A stretch of 64,000 bases of DNA from Azospirillum sp. TSH58 (lineage in GTDB: Bacteria > Pseudomonadota > Alphaproteobacteria > Azospirillales > Azospirillaceae): assembly GCF_003119115.1 (NCBI RefSeq), contig NZ_CP022367.1:1601001-1665000 (forward strand), in the 5' to 3' direction. Position numbers and translations under genes: made by a program. Every line of letters begins with the position of its first letter. Within the stretch, counting starts at the first letter, position 1. Of the stretch, positions 23,927-32,437 are shown piece after piece. Under the pieces are notes generated by a model. That model was given only the letters and a program-made list of their open reading frames with translations. It ran no database searches and was not told the origin of the DNA.

Positions 23927-25099
23927 ATGGCCCGCTTCCGTCTGATCCACAACCGCGTCGCCCTGCTGCTCGCCGCCGTCACCGTGGCGGCGGCGCTGGC
24001 CTTGCCGTTCCTCGCTTTCGCGCCGAACCGGCTGCTGTCCGGAAAGGCCATCGCGTTGAGCGCGGTGGCGGGCGCCGGATGGAGCGGGACGGCGCTGCTG
24101 CCGGTCGCCCTGCTGCTGGCCGTGCCGTTCCTGCGGACAAGCCGGGCGGTGAATGGCCTGTATGTCGGGGCGGGCGTTCTTGCGGCGGCGGGGCTGGTCT
24201 GGCTGGCCGGGCAGCACGCCGCCTTGCTCGCCGCGACGGCCAGCCCGGCGGCGCGGACCTCCTTCGGGGCCGGCTTCTGGGTGATGGAGGCGGCGGCTCT
24301 GCTCGCGGTCCTCGACGGGGTGCGGCGGCTGGGGCTGGGTCCCGCCGGGCGGATCGCCGTGGGCGCTCTGGTGGCGGCGCTGATCGGCGGGCAGTTCGCC
24401 GCCGGGCATCTCGACCAGCTGTCGATCATGAAGGAATACGCGAACCAGCGGGACGTCTTCGCCGGGGCCGTGCTGCGCCACGCCGCGCTGGTCGCCGCGG
24501 CCCTGGTGCCGACCCTGCTGATCGGCGTGCCGCTGGGCGTCGCGGCGCAGCGTTCGCCCGCCGTGGGGCGGCTGGTCTTCCCGGTGCTGAACGTGGTGCA
24601 GACGATCCCATCCATCGCCCTGTTCGGGCTGCTGCTGGCGCCGCTGTCGGCGTTGGCCGCCGCCTTTCCGGGGCTGGGGATCGGCGGGGTGGGGCCGGTG
24701 CCGGCGGTGATCGCGCTGACGCTCTATTCGCTGCTGCCCATCGCGCGCAACACCGCCGCCGGGCTGGCCGGCGTGCCGGAGCCGGTGCGGGAGGCGGCGC
24801 GCGGCATCGGCATGACGCCGCGCCAGGTCTTCTGGCGGGTCGAGGCGCCTCTGGCCCTGCCGGTGTTCCTGTCCGGCGTGCGGATCACCCTGGTCCAGGC
24901 GGTCGGGCTGGCCGCGGTGGCGGCGCTGATCGGCGCCGGCGGGCTGGGCGCCATCATGTTCCAGGGGCTGTTCGCCAACGCGCTGGACCTCGTGCTGCTG
25001 GGGGCGGTGCCGGTGATCCTGCTGGCCGTCGCCGCCGACGCGGCGCTGAAGCTGGCCTCGGCGCTGGCGCTGTCGCGACTCGGGAGGACGGCGGCGTGA
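23927..25099 (+). CDS. Osmolyte ABC transporter permease with N-terminal extension (YehY-like)
   Basis: A 390-residue membrane protein. The first half (to about 170) carries four or so extra membrane segments. The second half is the OpuCB/YehW-type permease with [33 protein letters not shown] and EAA loop [24 protein letters not shown]. The E. coli YehY permease shares this large N-terminal region. It begins four bases after the binding protein stop and overlaps the ATPase gene by GTGA, so all are made together. Membrane location is certain; role of the extra segments is unknown. Confidence 0.83.
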   Translation: MARFRLIHNRVALLLAAVTVAAALALPFLAFAPNRLLSGKAIALSAVAGAGWSGTALLPVALLLAVPFLRTSRAVNGLYVGAGVLAAAGLVWLAGQHAALLAATASPAARTSFGAGFWVMEAAALLAVLDGVRRLGLGPAGRIAVGALVAALIGGQFAAGHLDQLSIMKEYANQRDVFAGAVLRHAALVAAALVPTLLIGVPLGVAAQRSPAVGRLVFPVLNVVQTIPSIALFGLLLAPLSALAAAFPGLGIGGVGPVPAVIALTLYSLLPIARNTAAGLAGVPEPVREAARGIGMTPRQVFWRVEAPLALPVFLSGVRITLVQAVGLAAVAALIGAGGLGAIMFQGLFANALDLVLLGAVPVILLAVAADAALKLASALALSRLGRTAA

Positions 25100-26034
25100 T
25101 CGCCTTCGAGGGAGTGACCAAGCGGTTCGGCGCCTGGACCGCCGTGGACGACCTGTCCCTGACCGTGGCGGCCGGGGAGTTCCGCGTGCTGATCGGGCCG
25201 TCCGGCTCCGGCAAGTCGACGGTTCTGCGGATGATGAACCGGCTGATCGCGCCGGACGCCGGGACGATCCGGGTGGAGGGGGAGGACATCGCCCGCCTGA
25301 AGCCGGAGGCGCTGCGCCGCCGCATGGGCTACGTGATCCAGAGCGTAGGCCTGTTCCCGCACTGGACGGTGGAGCGCAACATCGCCGCCGTGCCGGACCT
25401 GCTCGGCTGGCCGAGGGCGCGGGTGCGCGACCGGGTGACGGAGCTGCTGACCCTGCTGAATCTCGATGCGGAGCGGTACCGCGGCGCCTACCCGCACGAG
25501 CTGTCCGGCGGGCAGCAGCAGCGGGTCGGCGTCGCCCGCGCGCTGGCGGCGGAGCCGCACATCCTGTTGATGGACGAGCCGTTCAGCGCGCTCGACCCGA
25601 TCACCCGCGGCGCCTTGCAGGCGGAGATGGCGGCGATCCACAAGGCGACCGGGACCACCATCGTCTTCGTCACCCACGACATGGACGAGGCGCTGGCGCT
25701 GGCCAGCCGGATCGCCGTGCTGGACCGCGGGCGGCTGGTGCAGACCGGCACACCGATCGACATCCTGACCCAACCGGCCGACGACCGCGTGCGCGATCTG
25801 GTGGGGCGCGAGGATTGGGGGCTGAAGCGGCTGGCGGTGGAAACGGTGGCGGAGCGGCTGCGCCCCGGCGAGACGGCGCCCGGCGATCCCCTGGCGGCGG
25901 GGGCGTCGCTGCGTCAGGCGCTGGCCGCGATGGTGGCGCGCGGCACCGACCGGCTTCCCGTGGCGGACGGGCAGGGGCGCCCGATGGGCGCGCTCCACCT
26001 CGCCGACCTGCTGCGCGGGCCCGACCGGCCGTGA
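25096..26034 (+). CDS. Osmolyte ABC transporter ATPase (OsmV/YehX-like)
   Basis: A 312-residue ATPase that starts at a GTG overlapping the upstream stop (GTGA). Walker A is GPSGSGKST, signature LSGGQQQR, Walker [14 protein letters not shown], switch His in [10 protein letters not shown]. The C-terminus (about 230-312) is CBS-like, with [19 protein letters not shown], as in OpuA/OsmV ATPases where CBS domains sense ionic strength. Only one half of a tandem CBS pair is evident. The next permease overlaps its stop by GTGA. Confidence 0.86.
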   Translation: MIAFEGVTKRFGAWTAVDDLSLTVAAGEFRVLIGPSGSGKSTVLRMMNRLIAPDAGTIRVEGEDIARLKPEALRRRMGYVIQSVGLFPHWTVERNIAAVPDLLGWPRARVRDRVTELLTLLNLDAERYRGAYPHELSGGQQQRVGVARALAAEPHILLMDEPFSALDPITRGALQAEMAAIHKATGTTIVFVTHDMDEALALASRIAVLDRGRLVQTGTPIDILTQPADDRVRDLVGREDWGLKRLAVETVAERLRPGETAPGDPLAAGASLRQALAAMVARGTDRLPVADGQGRPMGALHLADLLRGPDRP

Positions 26035-26783
26035 GCCGCCTGCGGAGTCTGCTGACGGACCGGCTGGCCTTGGGGCTGCTCGTCCTGGCGACGCTGGTTC
26101 TGGGGATGCCGGCGCTGAAGCCGCTGTTCGCCGCAGCCTTCCCGGCGCTCGACCGGCCCCTGTACGAGGCGGACGGCTTCCTCGCTTTGACGCTCGACCA
26201 TCTGGCGCTGGCCGGCGGGGCGAGCCTGATCGCCGTGCTGCTCGGCGGGGCGGCGGGCGTCGCGGTGACCCGGCCCTTCGGCCGGGAGTTCCGCGGCGTC
26301 CTCGACGCGGTGGCGGCGATGGGCCAGACCTTCCCGCCGGTGGCGGTGCTGGCCGTCTCGGTCCCCGTCCTCGGCTTCGGCCCCGCTCCGGCGCTGATCG
26401 CCCTGACGCTCTACGGGCTGCTGCCCATCGTGGAGAACACCGTGGCCGGTCTGGAATCGGTGCCGGAACCGGTGCGCGAGGCGGCGCGCGGCATGGGCAT
26501 GGGGCCGGGCGCGCTGCTGTGGCGGGTGGAGCTGCCGCTGGCCGCCCCGGTGATCCTGGCCGGGGTGCGGACGGCGGCGGTCGTCAATCTCGGCACGGCG
26601 GCCATCGCCTCCACGGTCGGGGCGAAGACGCTGGGCCTGCCGATCATCGTCGGGCTCAACGGCTCCAACCCCGCCTACGTCATCCAGGGGGCGGTGATCG
26701 TGGCCGCCCTGGCGGTGGTGCTGGACGCCGGCTTCGACCGGCTGGCGGCGCGGCTGACCCGCTGGAGGCCCGGTGCTGTGTAA
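26031..26783 (+). CDS. Osmolyte ABC transporter permease (YehW-like)
   Basis: A 250-residue permease with six predicted membrane segments, GTG start coupled to the ATPase stop. Features are MGQTFPPVAVLAVSVPVLGFG, the EAA loop EAARGMGMGPGALLWRVELP, and late TVGAKTLGLPIIVGLNGSNP, typical of the OpuC/YehW family. Last gene of the betaine-type operon. Its stop lies three bases from the stop of the convergent hypothetical gene, so no separate terminator fits between them. Confidence 0.86.
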   Translation: MSRLRSLLTDRLALGLLVLATLVLGMPALKPLFAAAFPALDRPLYEADGFLALTLDHLALAGGASLIAVLLGGAAGVAVTRPFGREFRGVLDAVAAMGQTFPPVAVLAVSVPVLGFGPAPALIALTLYGLLPIVENTVAGLESVPEPVREAARGMGMGPGALLWRVELPLAAPVILAGVRTAAVVNLGTAAIASTVGAKTLGLPIIVGLNGSNPAYVIQGAVIVAALAVVLDAGFDRLAARLTRWRPGAV

Positions 26784-26786
26784 GGG

Positions 26787-27668
26787 TCATTTGTAGCCGA
26801 GCTTGCGCAGGGCCGTCTCGTCGAGCTTCCTGGCGCGCGGCAGCGTGTCCTCGTTCACGACTTTCAGCACATGCGTCCGGATGCTCTTCAGGGCGTCCGT
26901 GTAGGCGCCGCTGTCGATCCCGTTGAGAAAATCATTCCGCAGATGGTCGTCGATGTTCAGGCCCTTGGCGCTGTTCTGGTTGATGAACACCTTATACAGC
27001 TTGGGAGCGTTCTTCTGATCGACACCCTTGCGGGTGATCGAGAGGAACTCGATGTTCTCGCCGGTTCGCCCCTGCTCGGCGACGGCGTGCAACAGCAGCG
27101 TCAGCTTGTTGCTTTTCAGGATATCCTCGATTCCCTTCTTTTCGAAGGGGTTGACGAACGGACTGTCCTTGGCCTGCGCCTTCTGGTCCGCCTTGCGTTG
27201 CTTTTCATAGGCGGCTTCGTCCTTCGCCAAGCGGGCGCTGATGTCCTTGCGGTCCTTGGCGATGGCCTCCTCGAACGTCTTGATGAGCTTGGCCGTGACG
27301 CCCGGCACCGATTTGGCGAAAGTGAGGGCCTTCTTCGCCACCGTGGCCTTCGGGTGAGCCTTCGTCAGAACGTCCAGATCCTTCGCGGCCTCCGCGGCCA
27401 GAGTGCCGACGGTCTTCAGCTTCCGGAACATGGGGGTGATGACCTTGGCCACCTCGGCTTCGTAGGTGCTGATGACGTCGTCGTCCAACGGCTCCGGCTT
27501 GGCGAGGGGTTGCAGCATCACCCGGTTCCAGGTGATCGACTCGTACGCCTTTTCCGCCGCGGCAAGTCCCTCCAGGAACTTCACACAGGCCGGGCGGTCC
27601 TGGCAGGTTCCCAAGTTGGCCGCCGCGACGCGTGGAATGAGTTCGTCGGGGTATCCCATAATCTTCAT
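26787..27668 (-). CDS. Hypothetical Lys-rich helical protein
   Basis: Not recognised. A 293-residue soluble protein rich in Lys, Ala and Asp, with predicted long helices (about 60-190, including KDEAAYEKQRKADQKAQAKD). A more globular C-terminal third contains LTLLLHAVAEQGRTGENIEF and a late LKSIRTHVLKVVNED. Two cysteines lie near the N-terminus (TCQDRPAC). There is no signal peptide. GC content at third positions is somewhat lower than in neighbours. It loosely resembles the hypothetical at 5554-6315 in layout. It is followed upstream by the BON-LysM gene on the same strand, from which a strong hairpin separates it. Confidence 0.7.
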   Translation of the reverse strand: MKIMGYPDELIPRVAAANLGTCQDRPACVKFLEGLAAAEKAYESITWNRVMLQPLAKPEPLDDDVISTYEAEVAKVITPMFRKLKTVGTLAAEAAKDLDVLTKAHPKATVAKKALTFAKSVPGVTAKLIKTFEEAIAKDRKDISARLAKDEAAYEKQRKADQKAQAKDSPFVNPFEKKGIEDILKSNKLTLLLHAVAEQGRTGENIEFLSITRKGVDQKNAPKLYKVFINQNSAKGLNIDDHLRNDFLNGIDSGAYTDALKSIRTHVLKVVNEDTLPRARKLDETALRKLGYK

Positions 27669-27788
27669 GGCCTGCGCCTCCCTGCCGGTTTGTGGGGGAG
27701 AGCCTGCCGAACGGGCTTGGGCGGAGCAATTCGAGATCGGTCGGATTGACGGGAGAATCCGGTGCGATCTGCACCTTTGCGGACCGAT

Positions 27789-27820
27789 CCCGCGGCGGGG
27801 GGCTCTTCCCCCGCCGCGGG
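27789..27820 (-). terminator. 13-bp hairpin after the BON-LysM gene
   Basis: CCCGCGGCGGGGG (27789-27801) pairs perfectly with CCCCCGCCGCGGG (27808-27820) around a six-base loop, 12 bases past the stop of the leftward BON-LysM gene. No T-run follows, so it may terminate weakly or protect the mRNA 3' end. Confidence 0.6.
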
Positions 27821-27831
27821 ACGGCGCCGCC

Positions 27832-28317
27832 TCACTGCGGCGGGATGCGCAGGACCTGACCGGGATAGATCTTGTTCGGGTCCTTCAGCATCGGCTTGTT
27901 CGCCTCGAAGATGGCGGCGTAGCGGTTGGGGTCGCCGTAGACCTTCTTGGCGATGGCGGACAGCGTGTCGCCCTTCTCCACCGTGTGGAACCGCGTCTGG
28001 CTGGCCGGCTGCCCGGTCGGCGGCGCGGTGGGCTGATCCGGGCCGCCCGCCCCCTGGTCCTTGGCGATGACCGCGGTCTGGTCGTCCACCCGCGACACGC
28101 CCTTCACGTTGCCGAGCGCCACCGCGATCTTCTCCTTCTCCTCCTGCGAGGCGGCGCTGCCGCGGACGGTCACCGTGTCGTCGGCGACCTGGATGTCCAG
28201 CCCGTTCGTCGGCAGGCCGACCTGCGTCAGGTGGGATTTCAACTCATCGGCGGTCGGGGCGTCCGCGTCGCCGACCTTTTCGCCATGATCGCGGCGGAAG
28301 AAATCGAACAGGCCCAT
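27832..28317 (-). CDS. kbp: BON-LysM protein (Kbp/YgaU-like)
   Basis: A 161-residue protein. It opens MGLFDFFRRDHGEK like E. coli YgaU. A BON domain (about 28-85: HLTQVGLPTNGLDIQVADD, VALGNVKGVSRVDD) is followed by a Gly/Pro/Gln linker and a LysM domain (about 110-160: FHTVEKGDTLSAIAKKVYG, IYPGQVLRIP). YgaU (Kbp) binds potassium ions and LysM contacts peptidoglycan in other proteins; this one has no signal peptide, as in YgaU. The second of two adjacent ATGs is used for its spacing to GGAGG. Expressed alone, leftward. Confidence 0.86.
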   Translation of the reverse strand: MGLFDFFRRDHGEKVGDADAPTADELKSHLTQVGLPTNGLDIQVADDTVTVRGSAASQEEKEKIAVALGNVKGVSRVDDQTAVIAKDQGAGGPDQPTAPPTGQPASQTRFHTVEKGDTLSAIAKKVYGDPNRYAAIFEANKPMLKDPNKIYPGQVLRIPPQ

Positions 28318-28530
28318 CATGTCCTCCCTCGGTTGGTCGCCATGGTGAAGCGATCCCGGACAACATCGCTGCGGCCCGCTGGTTTCACGCGCGGAGGAGG
28401 GGGGGCGGAACGCCGGGCTTCGCAGGCGCGTTCGACTTCCCAAATAAGGCCATGGAACCCAAATAAAGCCATAGAGAATGACGCCGAAAGGGGAGAGGAT
28501 CACCCACCCCCTTGCGCAAAGGAGCCGCCG

Positions 28531-29511
28531 ATGAACCCGTCCGACGACTGGCGGATTCCGCCGCAATTCCAGCCCGACCCGGATGATCTGGCCTATGACC
28601 TGGACCGGGCGCTGTCCGCCGTGGTCGGGCTGCGGGCCAGCGTGCCGGACGACGCCTACACCGCCGGCGTGCTGGGGACGGAGCGCGCCGGGCAGGGCGC
28701 GGTCATCCGCGAGGACGGGCTGGTCCTGACCATCGGCTATCTGATCGCGGAGGCCGAGGAGATCTGGCTGACCACCAACGACGGGCGGGCGGTGCAGGCG
28801 CATGTCGTCGCCTACGACCACACCAGCGGATTCGGGCTGGTGCAGGCGCTGTCGCCGCTCGGCGTGCCGGCGCTGATGCTCGGCTCGTCGCGCCATGTGC
28901 AGTTGGGCGACCCGGTGGTGGTGGCCGGGGCCGGGGGGCGCGAGCGGTCGATCGTCGCGCGGGTGGTCGCCCGGCAGGAGTTCGCCGGCTACTGGGAATA
29001 CATGATCGACGACGCGCTGTTCACCCTGCCGGCCCATCCGAACTGGGGCGGCACGGCGATGCTGGGGGCGGGCGGCGAACTGCTGGGCATCGGCTCCCTC
29101 CAGCTCCAGTACCGGGCCGAGGAGGAGCGCGTCCTGCCGCTCAACATGAACGTGCCGATCGACCTGCTGAAGCCGATCCTCGACGACCTGATGACCCGCG
29201 GCAAGGTCGGCGGCCCGCCGCGCCCCTGGCTCGGCCTCTACGCCACGCAGGACGAGCGCGAGCGGGTGGTGCTGGTCGGGCTGGCGGGCGACGGGCCGGC
29301 GCAGCGGGCGGAGCTGCGGGCCGGCGACGTGGTGCGCGCCGTCGCCGGGCAGCCGGTGGGCTCGCTGGCCGACTTCTACCGCGCCCTGTGGAACCTCGGC
29401 CCGGCGGGGGTGGACGTGCCGCTGACCCTGGAGCGGGAGGGCGACGTGTTCGACATGCGCGTCGGCTCCAGCGACCGCGAGCGCTTTCTGAAGGCGGCGC
29501 GGCGGCACTGA
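28531..29511 (+). CDS. HtrA-like trypsin-fold / PDZ protein lacking the catalytic triad
   Basis: A 326-residue protein with an S1C (DegP/HtrA-like) domain (about 30-205) and one PDZ domain (about 225-320, VVLVGLAGDGPAQRAELRAG). By eye against HtrA consensus, the histidine position (TNNHVV) reads TIGYLI, the aspartate position (TDLAVL) reads SGFGLV, and the serine loop (GNSGGP) reads WGGTAM. All three triad residues are missing, so proteolysis is unlikely. It may be a chaperone-like or scaffold pseudoprotease. No signal peptide is visible, unlike DegP, suggesting a cytoplasmic location. A ribosome site GGAG precedes the ATG. Alone in its transcription unit, divergent from kbp. Confidence 0.8.
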   Translation: MNPSDDWRIPPQFQPDPDDLAYDLDRALSAVVGLRASVPDDAYTAGVLGTERAGQGAVIREDGLVLTIGYLIAEAEEIWLTTNDGRAVQAHVVAYDHTSGFGLVQALSPLGVPALMLGSSRHVQLGDPVVVAGAGGRERSIVARVVARQEFAGYWEYMIDDALFTLPAHPNWGGTAMLGAGGELLGIGSLQLQYRAEEERVLPLNMNVPIDLLKPILDDLMTRGKVGGPPRPWLGLYATQDERERVVLVGLAGDGPAQRAELRAGDVVRAVAGQPVGSLADFYRALWNLGPAGVDVPLTLEREGDVFDMRVGSSDRERFLKAARRH

Positions 29512-29585
29512 CACGCCCGTTCTTGCGGCGATTTTGTGCGACACTGGCGCCTCAGAACCAAGAAGACGGGTTGGAGAGCGCTTTT

Positions 29586-30017
29586 ATGGACGACTTGATG
29601 AAGGGGGAACCGGCCTCCGGCTTCCAGACCCTGCTCGGCTACACGCTGGTGCGGTGGGACGAGGGCGTGGCGGAGGTGGAGCTGACCATCGCGCCGCAGC
29701 ACCGCAACCGGGGTGGCGTCCTGCATGGCGGCGCGTTGATGACCCTGCTCGACACCGTCATGGGATTCGCGGCGACCCATTGCACGGTGCCCGGCCATTC
29801 CCGCCGGGTGGTCACGCTGTCGCTGTCCTCCAGCTTCCTGGGTGCCGTGGCGGAGGGCACGGTGGTGGCCCGCGGCACGCTGCTGGGCGGCGGGCGCAAG
29901 ATCGTCGGCTGCCGGGGCGAGGTTCGGCGCAAGGATGATGGCGCGCTGCTGGCGTCCGCCGAGGGAATGTTCAAATATTCTCCGGGAAGTGAAAATCCGG
30001 AGGGAACGCCCCGATGA
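29586..30017 (+). CDS. PaaI-type hotdog-fold thioesterase
   Basis: A 143-residue hotdog protein. The PaaI signature is seen in RNRGGVLHGGALMTLLDTVMG (catalytic region with HGG and the acidic residue one turn later), followed by VVTLSLSSSFLGAV. It hydrolyses an acyl-CoA thioester; PaaI members act on hydroxylated aryl- or medium-chain acyl-CoAs. The stop overlaps the start of an enoyl-CoA hydratase gene (ATGA), which places both in a shared acyl-CoA step. Confidence 0.87.
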   Translation: MDDLMKGEPASGFQTLLGYTLVRWDEGVAEVELTIAPQHRNRGGVLHGGALMTLLDTVMGFAATHCTVPGHSRRVVTLSLSSSFLGAVAEGTVVARGTLLGGGRKIVGCRGEVRRKDDGALLASAEGMFKYSPGSENPEGTPR

Positions 30018-30817
30018 CCGAGAACACCAACAATAAGAAGACTGGTTTGGACATTGCGCAGGACGGCCGCGTGCTGCGCCTGACCATCAACGACCCGGCC
30101 ACCCGCAACTCCATCGGCCCGGCGCTGATGGAGGCGGCCCGCGCCGCCTTCGACGCCGCGGCGTCGGACGCGCGCGTCGGGGCCGTGGTGCTGACCGGCG
30201 CCGAGGGAGCCTTCTGCTCCGGCGGCAACCTGAAATGGCTGAAGGAGGCGCGCGGCGGCGACCGCGAGTCGGTGCGGGCGGGGGTGGAGAGCTTCCACGC
30301 CATGATCCGCAGCCTGCGCGCCTGCCCGAAGCCGGTGATCGCCGCGGTCGAGGGGCCGGCGGGCGGGGCGGGCTTCCCGCTGGCGCTGGCCTGCGACCTG
30401 ATCGTCGCGGCGGAGGATGCGGTCTTCACGCTGTCCTACATCAAGGTCGCGCTGACCTCCGACGGCGGCGGCACGGCGTCGCTGGCCCGCGCGCTGCCGC
30501 CGCAGCTCGCCGCGGAGATCCTGTTCGAGGGTGGGCGCGTGGCGGCGCCGCGTCTGGCGCAGCTCGGCCTGATCAACCGGCTGACCGCCCCCGGCGGCGC
30601 GCTGGCCGAGGCGACGGCCTGGGCGGAGCGGCTGGCGAATGGCCCGACCGCGGCGCTGGGCCGCGCCAAGGGGCTGCTTGAGGTGGCTTACGGCGGGCTG
30701 GCGGAGCAGCTCGACCGCGAGCGCGACGCCTTCGTGGAGTCTCTGTTCAACGACGAGGCCGGAGAGGGCGTGACGGCCTTCTTCGAGAAGCGGGCGCCGG
30801 TGTTTCCGAAGGGGTGA
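30014..30817 (+). CDS. Enoyl-CoA hydratase/isomerase family protein
   Basis: A 267-residue crotonase-fold protein. Oxyanion-hole segments are AFCSGGNLKWL and AGGAGFPLALACDLIVA. The next helix has AVFTLSYIKVALTSDGGG. The two glutamates of classic enoyl-CoA hydratase are not clearly both present (a Ser/Asp appears at the second site), so an isomerase or other crotonase activity is possible. Translationally coupled to the thioesterase. Candidate role: breakdown of a fatty or aromatic acyl-CoA. The C-terminus is complete (FFEKRAPVFPKG). Confidence 0.85.
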   Translation: MTENTNNKKTGLDIAQDGRVLRLTINDPATRNSIGPALMEAARAAFDAAASDARVGAVVLTGAEGAFCSGGNLKWLKEARGGDRESVRAGVESFHAMIRSLRACPKPVIAAVEGPAGGAGFPLALACDLIVAAEDAVFTLSYIKVALTSDGGGTASLARALPPQLAAEILFEGGRVAAPRLAQLGLINRLTAPGGALAEATAWAERLANGPTAALGRAKGLLEVAYGGLAEQLDRERDAFVESLFNDEAGEGVTAFFEKRAPVFPKG

Positions 30818-30830
30818 GTGCGAGCGTGGG

Positions 30831-30916
30831 GCCCCCACCCCGGCCCTCCCCCTCTGGACGGGGGAGGGAGCTTGATCCCCTTCCCTGCGCCAGCGGGGGA
30901 GGGTTAGGGTGGGGGT
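30831..30916. repeat. GC-rich palindromic repeat (family A)
   Basis: Starts with GCCCCCACCC and ends with GGGTGGGGG, with inner CCTCCCCC / GGGGGAGGG arms on both sides, closely like the element at 18131. It fills the gap between two convergent genes (crotonase and gnd) and may end transcription from both. Confidence 0.7.
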
Positions 30917-30930
30917 CCTGCTCAACCACC

Positions 30931-32373
30931 TCACCCCACTTTCCACTCCGTGTGCACCATGCCCGGGCGGTCCGTGCGCTCATAGCCGTGGGCGCCGAAA
31001 TAGTCGCGCTGGGCCTGGATCATGTTGGCCCACAGCCGGCCGCTGCGGTAGCCGTCCCAGTAGGACAGGGCCGAAGCCATCGCCGGAACCGGCACCGCGG
31101 CCAGGGTCGCGGCGGCCACCACGCGGCGGAAGCCGGCGTCTCCGCGGGTCATCAGACCGGCGATGTCGGGGTCCAGCATCAGGTTCGGCAGTTCCGGCGC
31201 GCGGTTCAGCGCGGTCAGGATGCGGTCGAGCAGGCGGGCGCGGATGATGCAGCCGCCGCGCCAGATGCGCGCCACCGCCGCCAGATCGACGTCCCAGCCG
31301 AACTGCCGGCTGCCCGCCGCGATGACCGCGAAGCCCTGGGCGTAGACCGCGATCCGTCCGCCGAGCAGCGCGTCGCCGACCGACGCGACCAGATCCTCGC
31401 GGGACGGGGCGTGGGGAATGGCCAGGGCCTCGGCGGCGCGCACGCGCTCGTCCTTCAGGGCGGACAGGCAGCGGGCGTGCACGGCCTCGGCGATGGTCGG
31501 GGCGGGCATGCCCAGCTCCAGCGCGGTGGTCGCCGCCCAATGGCCGGTGCCCTTCTGGCCGGCGGCGTCGCGGATGACCTCAAGGATCGGGGCGCCGGTC
31601 TCGCCGTCCTTCGTGCGCAGGATGTCGGTGGTGATCTCCATCAGGTAGGAGGCCAGCTCCCCGCCGTTCCACTCGGCGAAGATGTCCGCCAGACGCTCGT
31701 AGGAGCAGCCGCCGATCTCGCGCAGAAGATGATACGCCTCGGCGATCAGCTGCATGTCGGCGTATTCGATCCCGTTGTGGATCATCTTCACGAAATGGCC
31801 CGCCCCCTCCGGCCCGACGCGGGCGAAGCAGGACTCGCCGTCCGGGGCGCGGGCGGCGATGGCGGCGAGCAGCGGGGCGACGGGAGCCAGCGCCTCGGCA
31901 TCGCCGCCGGCCATCAGGGCGGGGCCGCGGCGGGCTCCCTCCTCGCCGCCCGACACGCCCAGCCCGACGAAGCGCACGCCCGCCGCGGCGGCGAGCGCGG
32001 CGCGACGGTTGGTGTCGCGGAAATGGGAGTTGCCGCCGTCGATCAGCACGTCGCCCGGCGACAGGCGGGGCAGCAGGGCCGTCGTCAACTCGTCCACCGG
32101 GGCGCCGGCGGGCACCATCATCAGGATCGTGCGCGGCGCCTTGAGCGCGCCCAGCAACGCCTCCACCGACGCGCAGGGGACGGCGTTGCCCACCTGGGCG
32201 GCGAAGGCGCCGCGGCGGCCCTCGTCCAGGTCGTAGCCCGCCACCACGGCCCCGTGGTCGGCCAGATTGGCGGCGAGGTTGCGTCCCATCACGCCCAGGC
32301 CGAGGACGGCGATGTCGGCCGAGCCGACGGCGGCGGTTTCCGCTCTGGTCCCGGTCGCGTTGCCCTGCACCAT
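30931..32373 (-). CDS. gnd: 6-phosphogluconate dehydrogenase, decarboxylating
   Basis: Oxidises 6-phosphogluconate to ribulose 5-phosphate and CO2, with NADP+ expected. The 480-residue length is the long-form family size. Motifs: dinucleotide-binding IAVLGLGVMGRNLAANLADHG, LIDGGNSHFRDTNRR, FVGLGVSGGEEGARRGPALM (substrate loop), and catalytic Lys in FVKMIHNGIEYADMQLIAEAY. The last segment has YFGAHGYERTD. It lies 64 bases downstream of a LacI-family gene on the same strand and belongs to the gluconate locus with gntK and edd, giving 6-phosphogluconate a second fate besides the Entner-Doudoroff path. Confidence 0.93.
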   Translation of the reverse strand: MVQGNATGTRAETAAVGSADIAVLGLGVMGRNLAANLADHGAVVAGYDLDEGRRGAFAAQVGNAVPCASVEALLGALKAPRTILMMVPAGAPVDELTTALLPRLSPGDVLIDGGNSHFRDTNRRAALAAAAGVRFVGLGVSGGEEGARRGPALMAGGDAEALAPVAPLLAAIAARAPDGESCFARVGPEGAGHFVKMIHNGIEYADMQLIAEAYHLLREIGGCSYERLADIFAEWNGGELASYLMEITTDILRTKDGETGAPILEVIRDAAGQKGTGHWAATTALELGMPAPTIAEAVHARCLSALKDERVRAAEALAIPHAPSREDLVASVGDALLGGRIAVYAQGFAVIAAGSRQFGWDVDLAAVARIWRGGCIIRARLLDRILTALNRAPELPNLMLDPDIAGLMTRGDAGFRRVVAAATLAAVPVPAMASALSYWDGYRSGRLWANMIQAQRDYFGAHGYERTDRPGMVHTEWKVG

Positions 32374-32437
32374 TACGACGAACTCCCGTACATTCTCTTT
32401 GAAGAACCCCCGCGGCGCGGGGGGCGGTTGCGGTCTC

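Noticed and set aside
26783-26787. Three-base gap between two convergent genes taken as gene truncation
   Set aside because: Both products have complete ends; tight convergent packing explains it.
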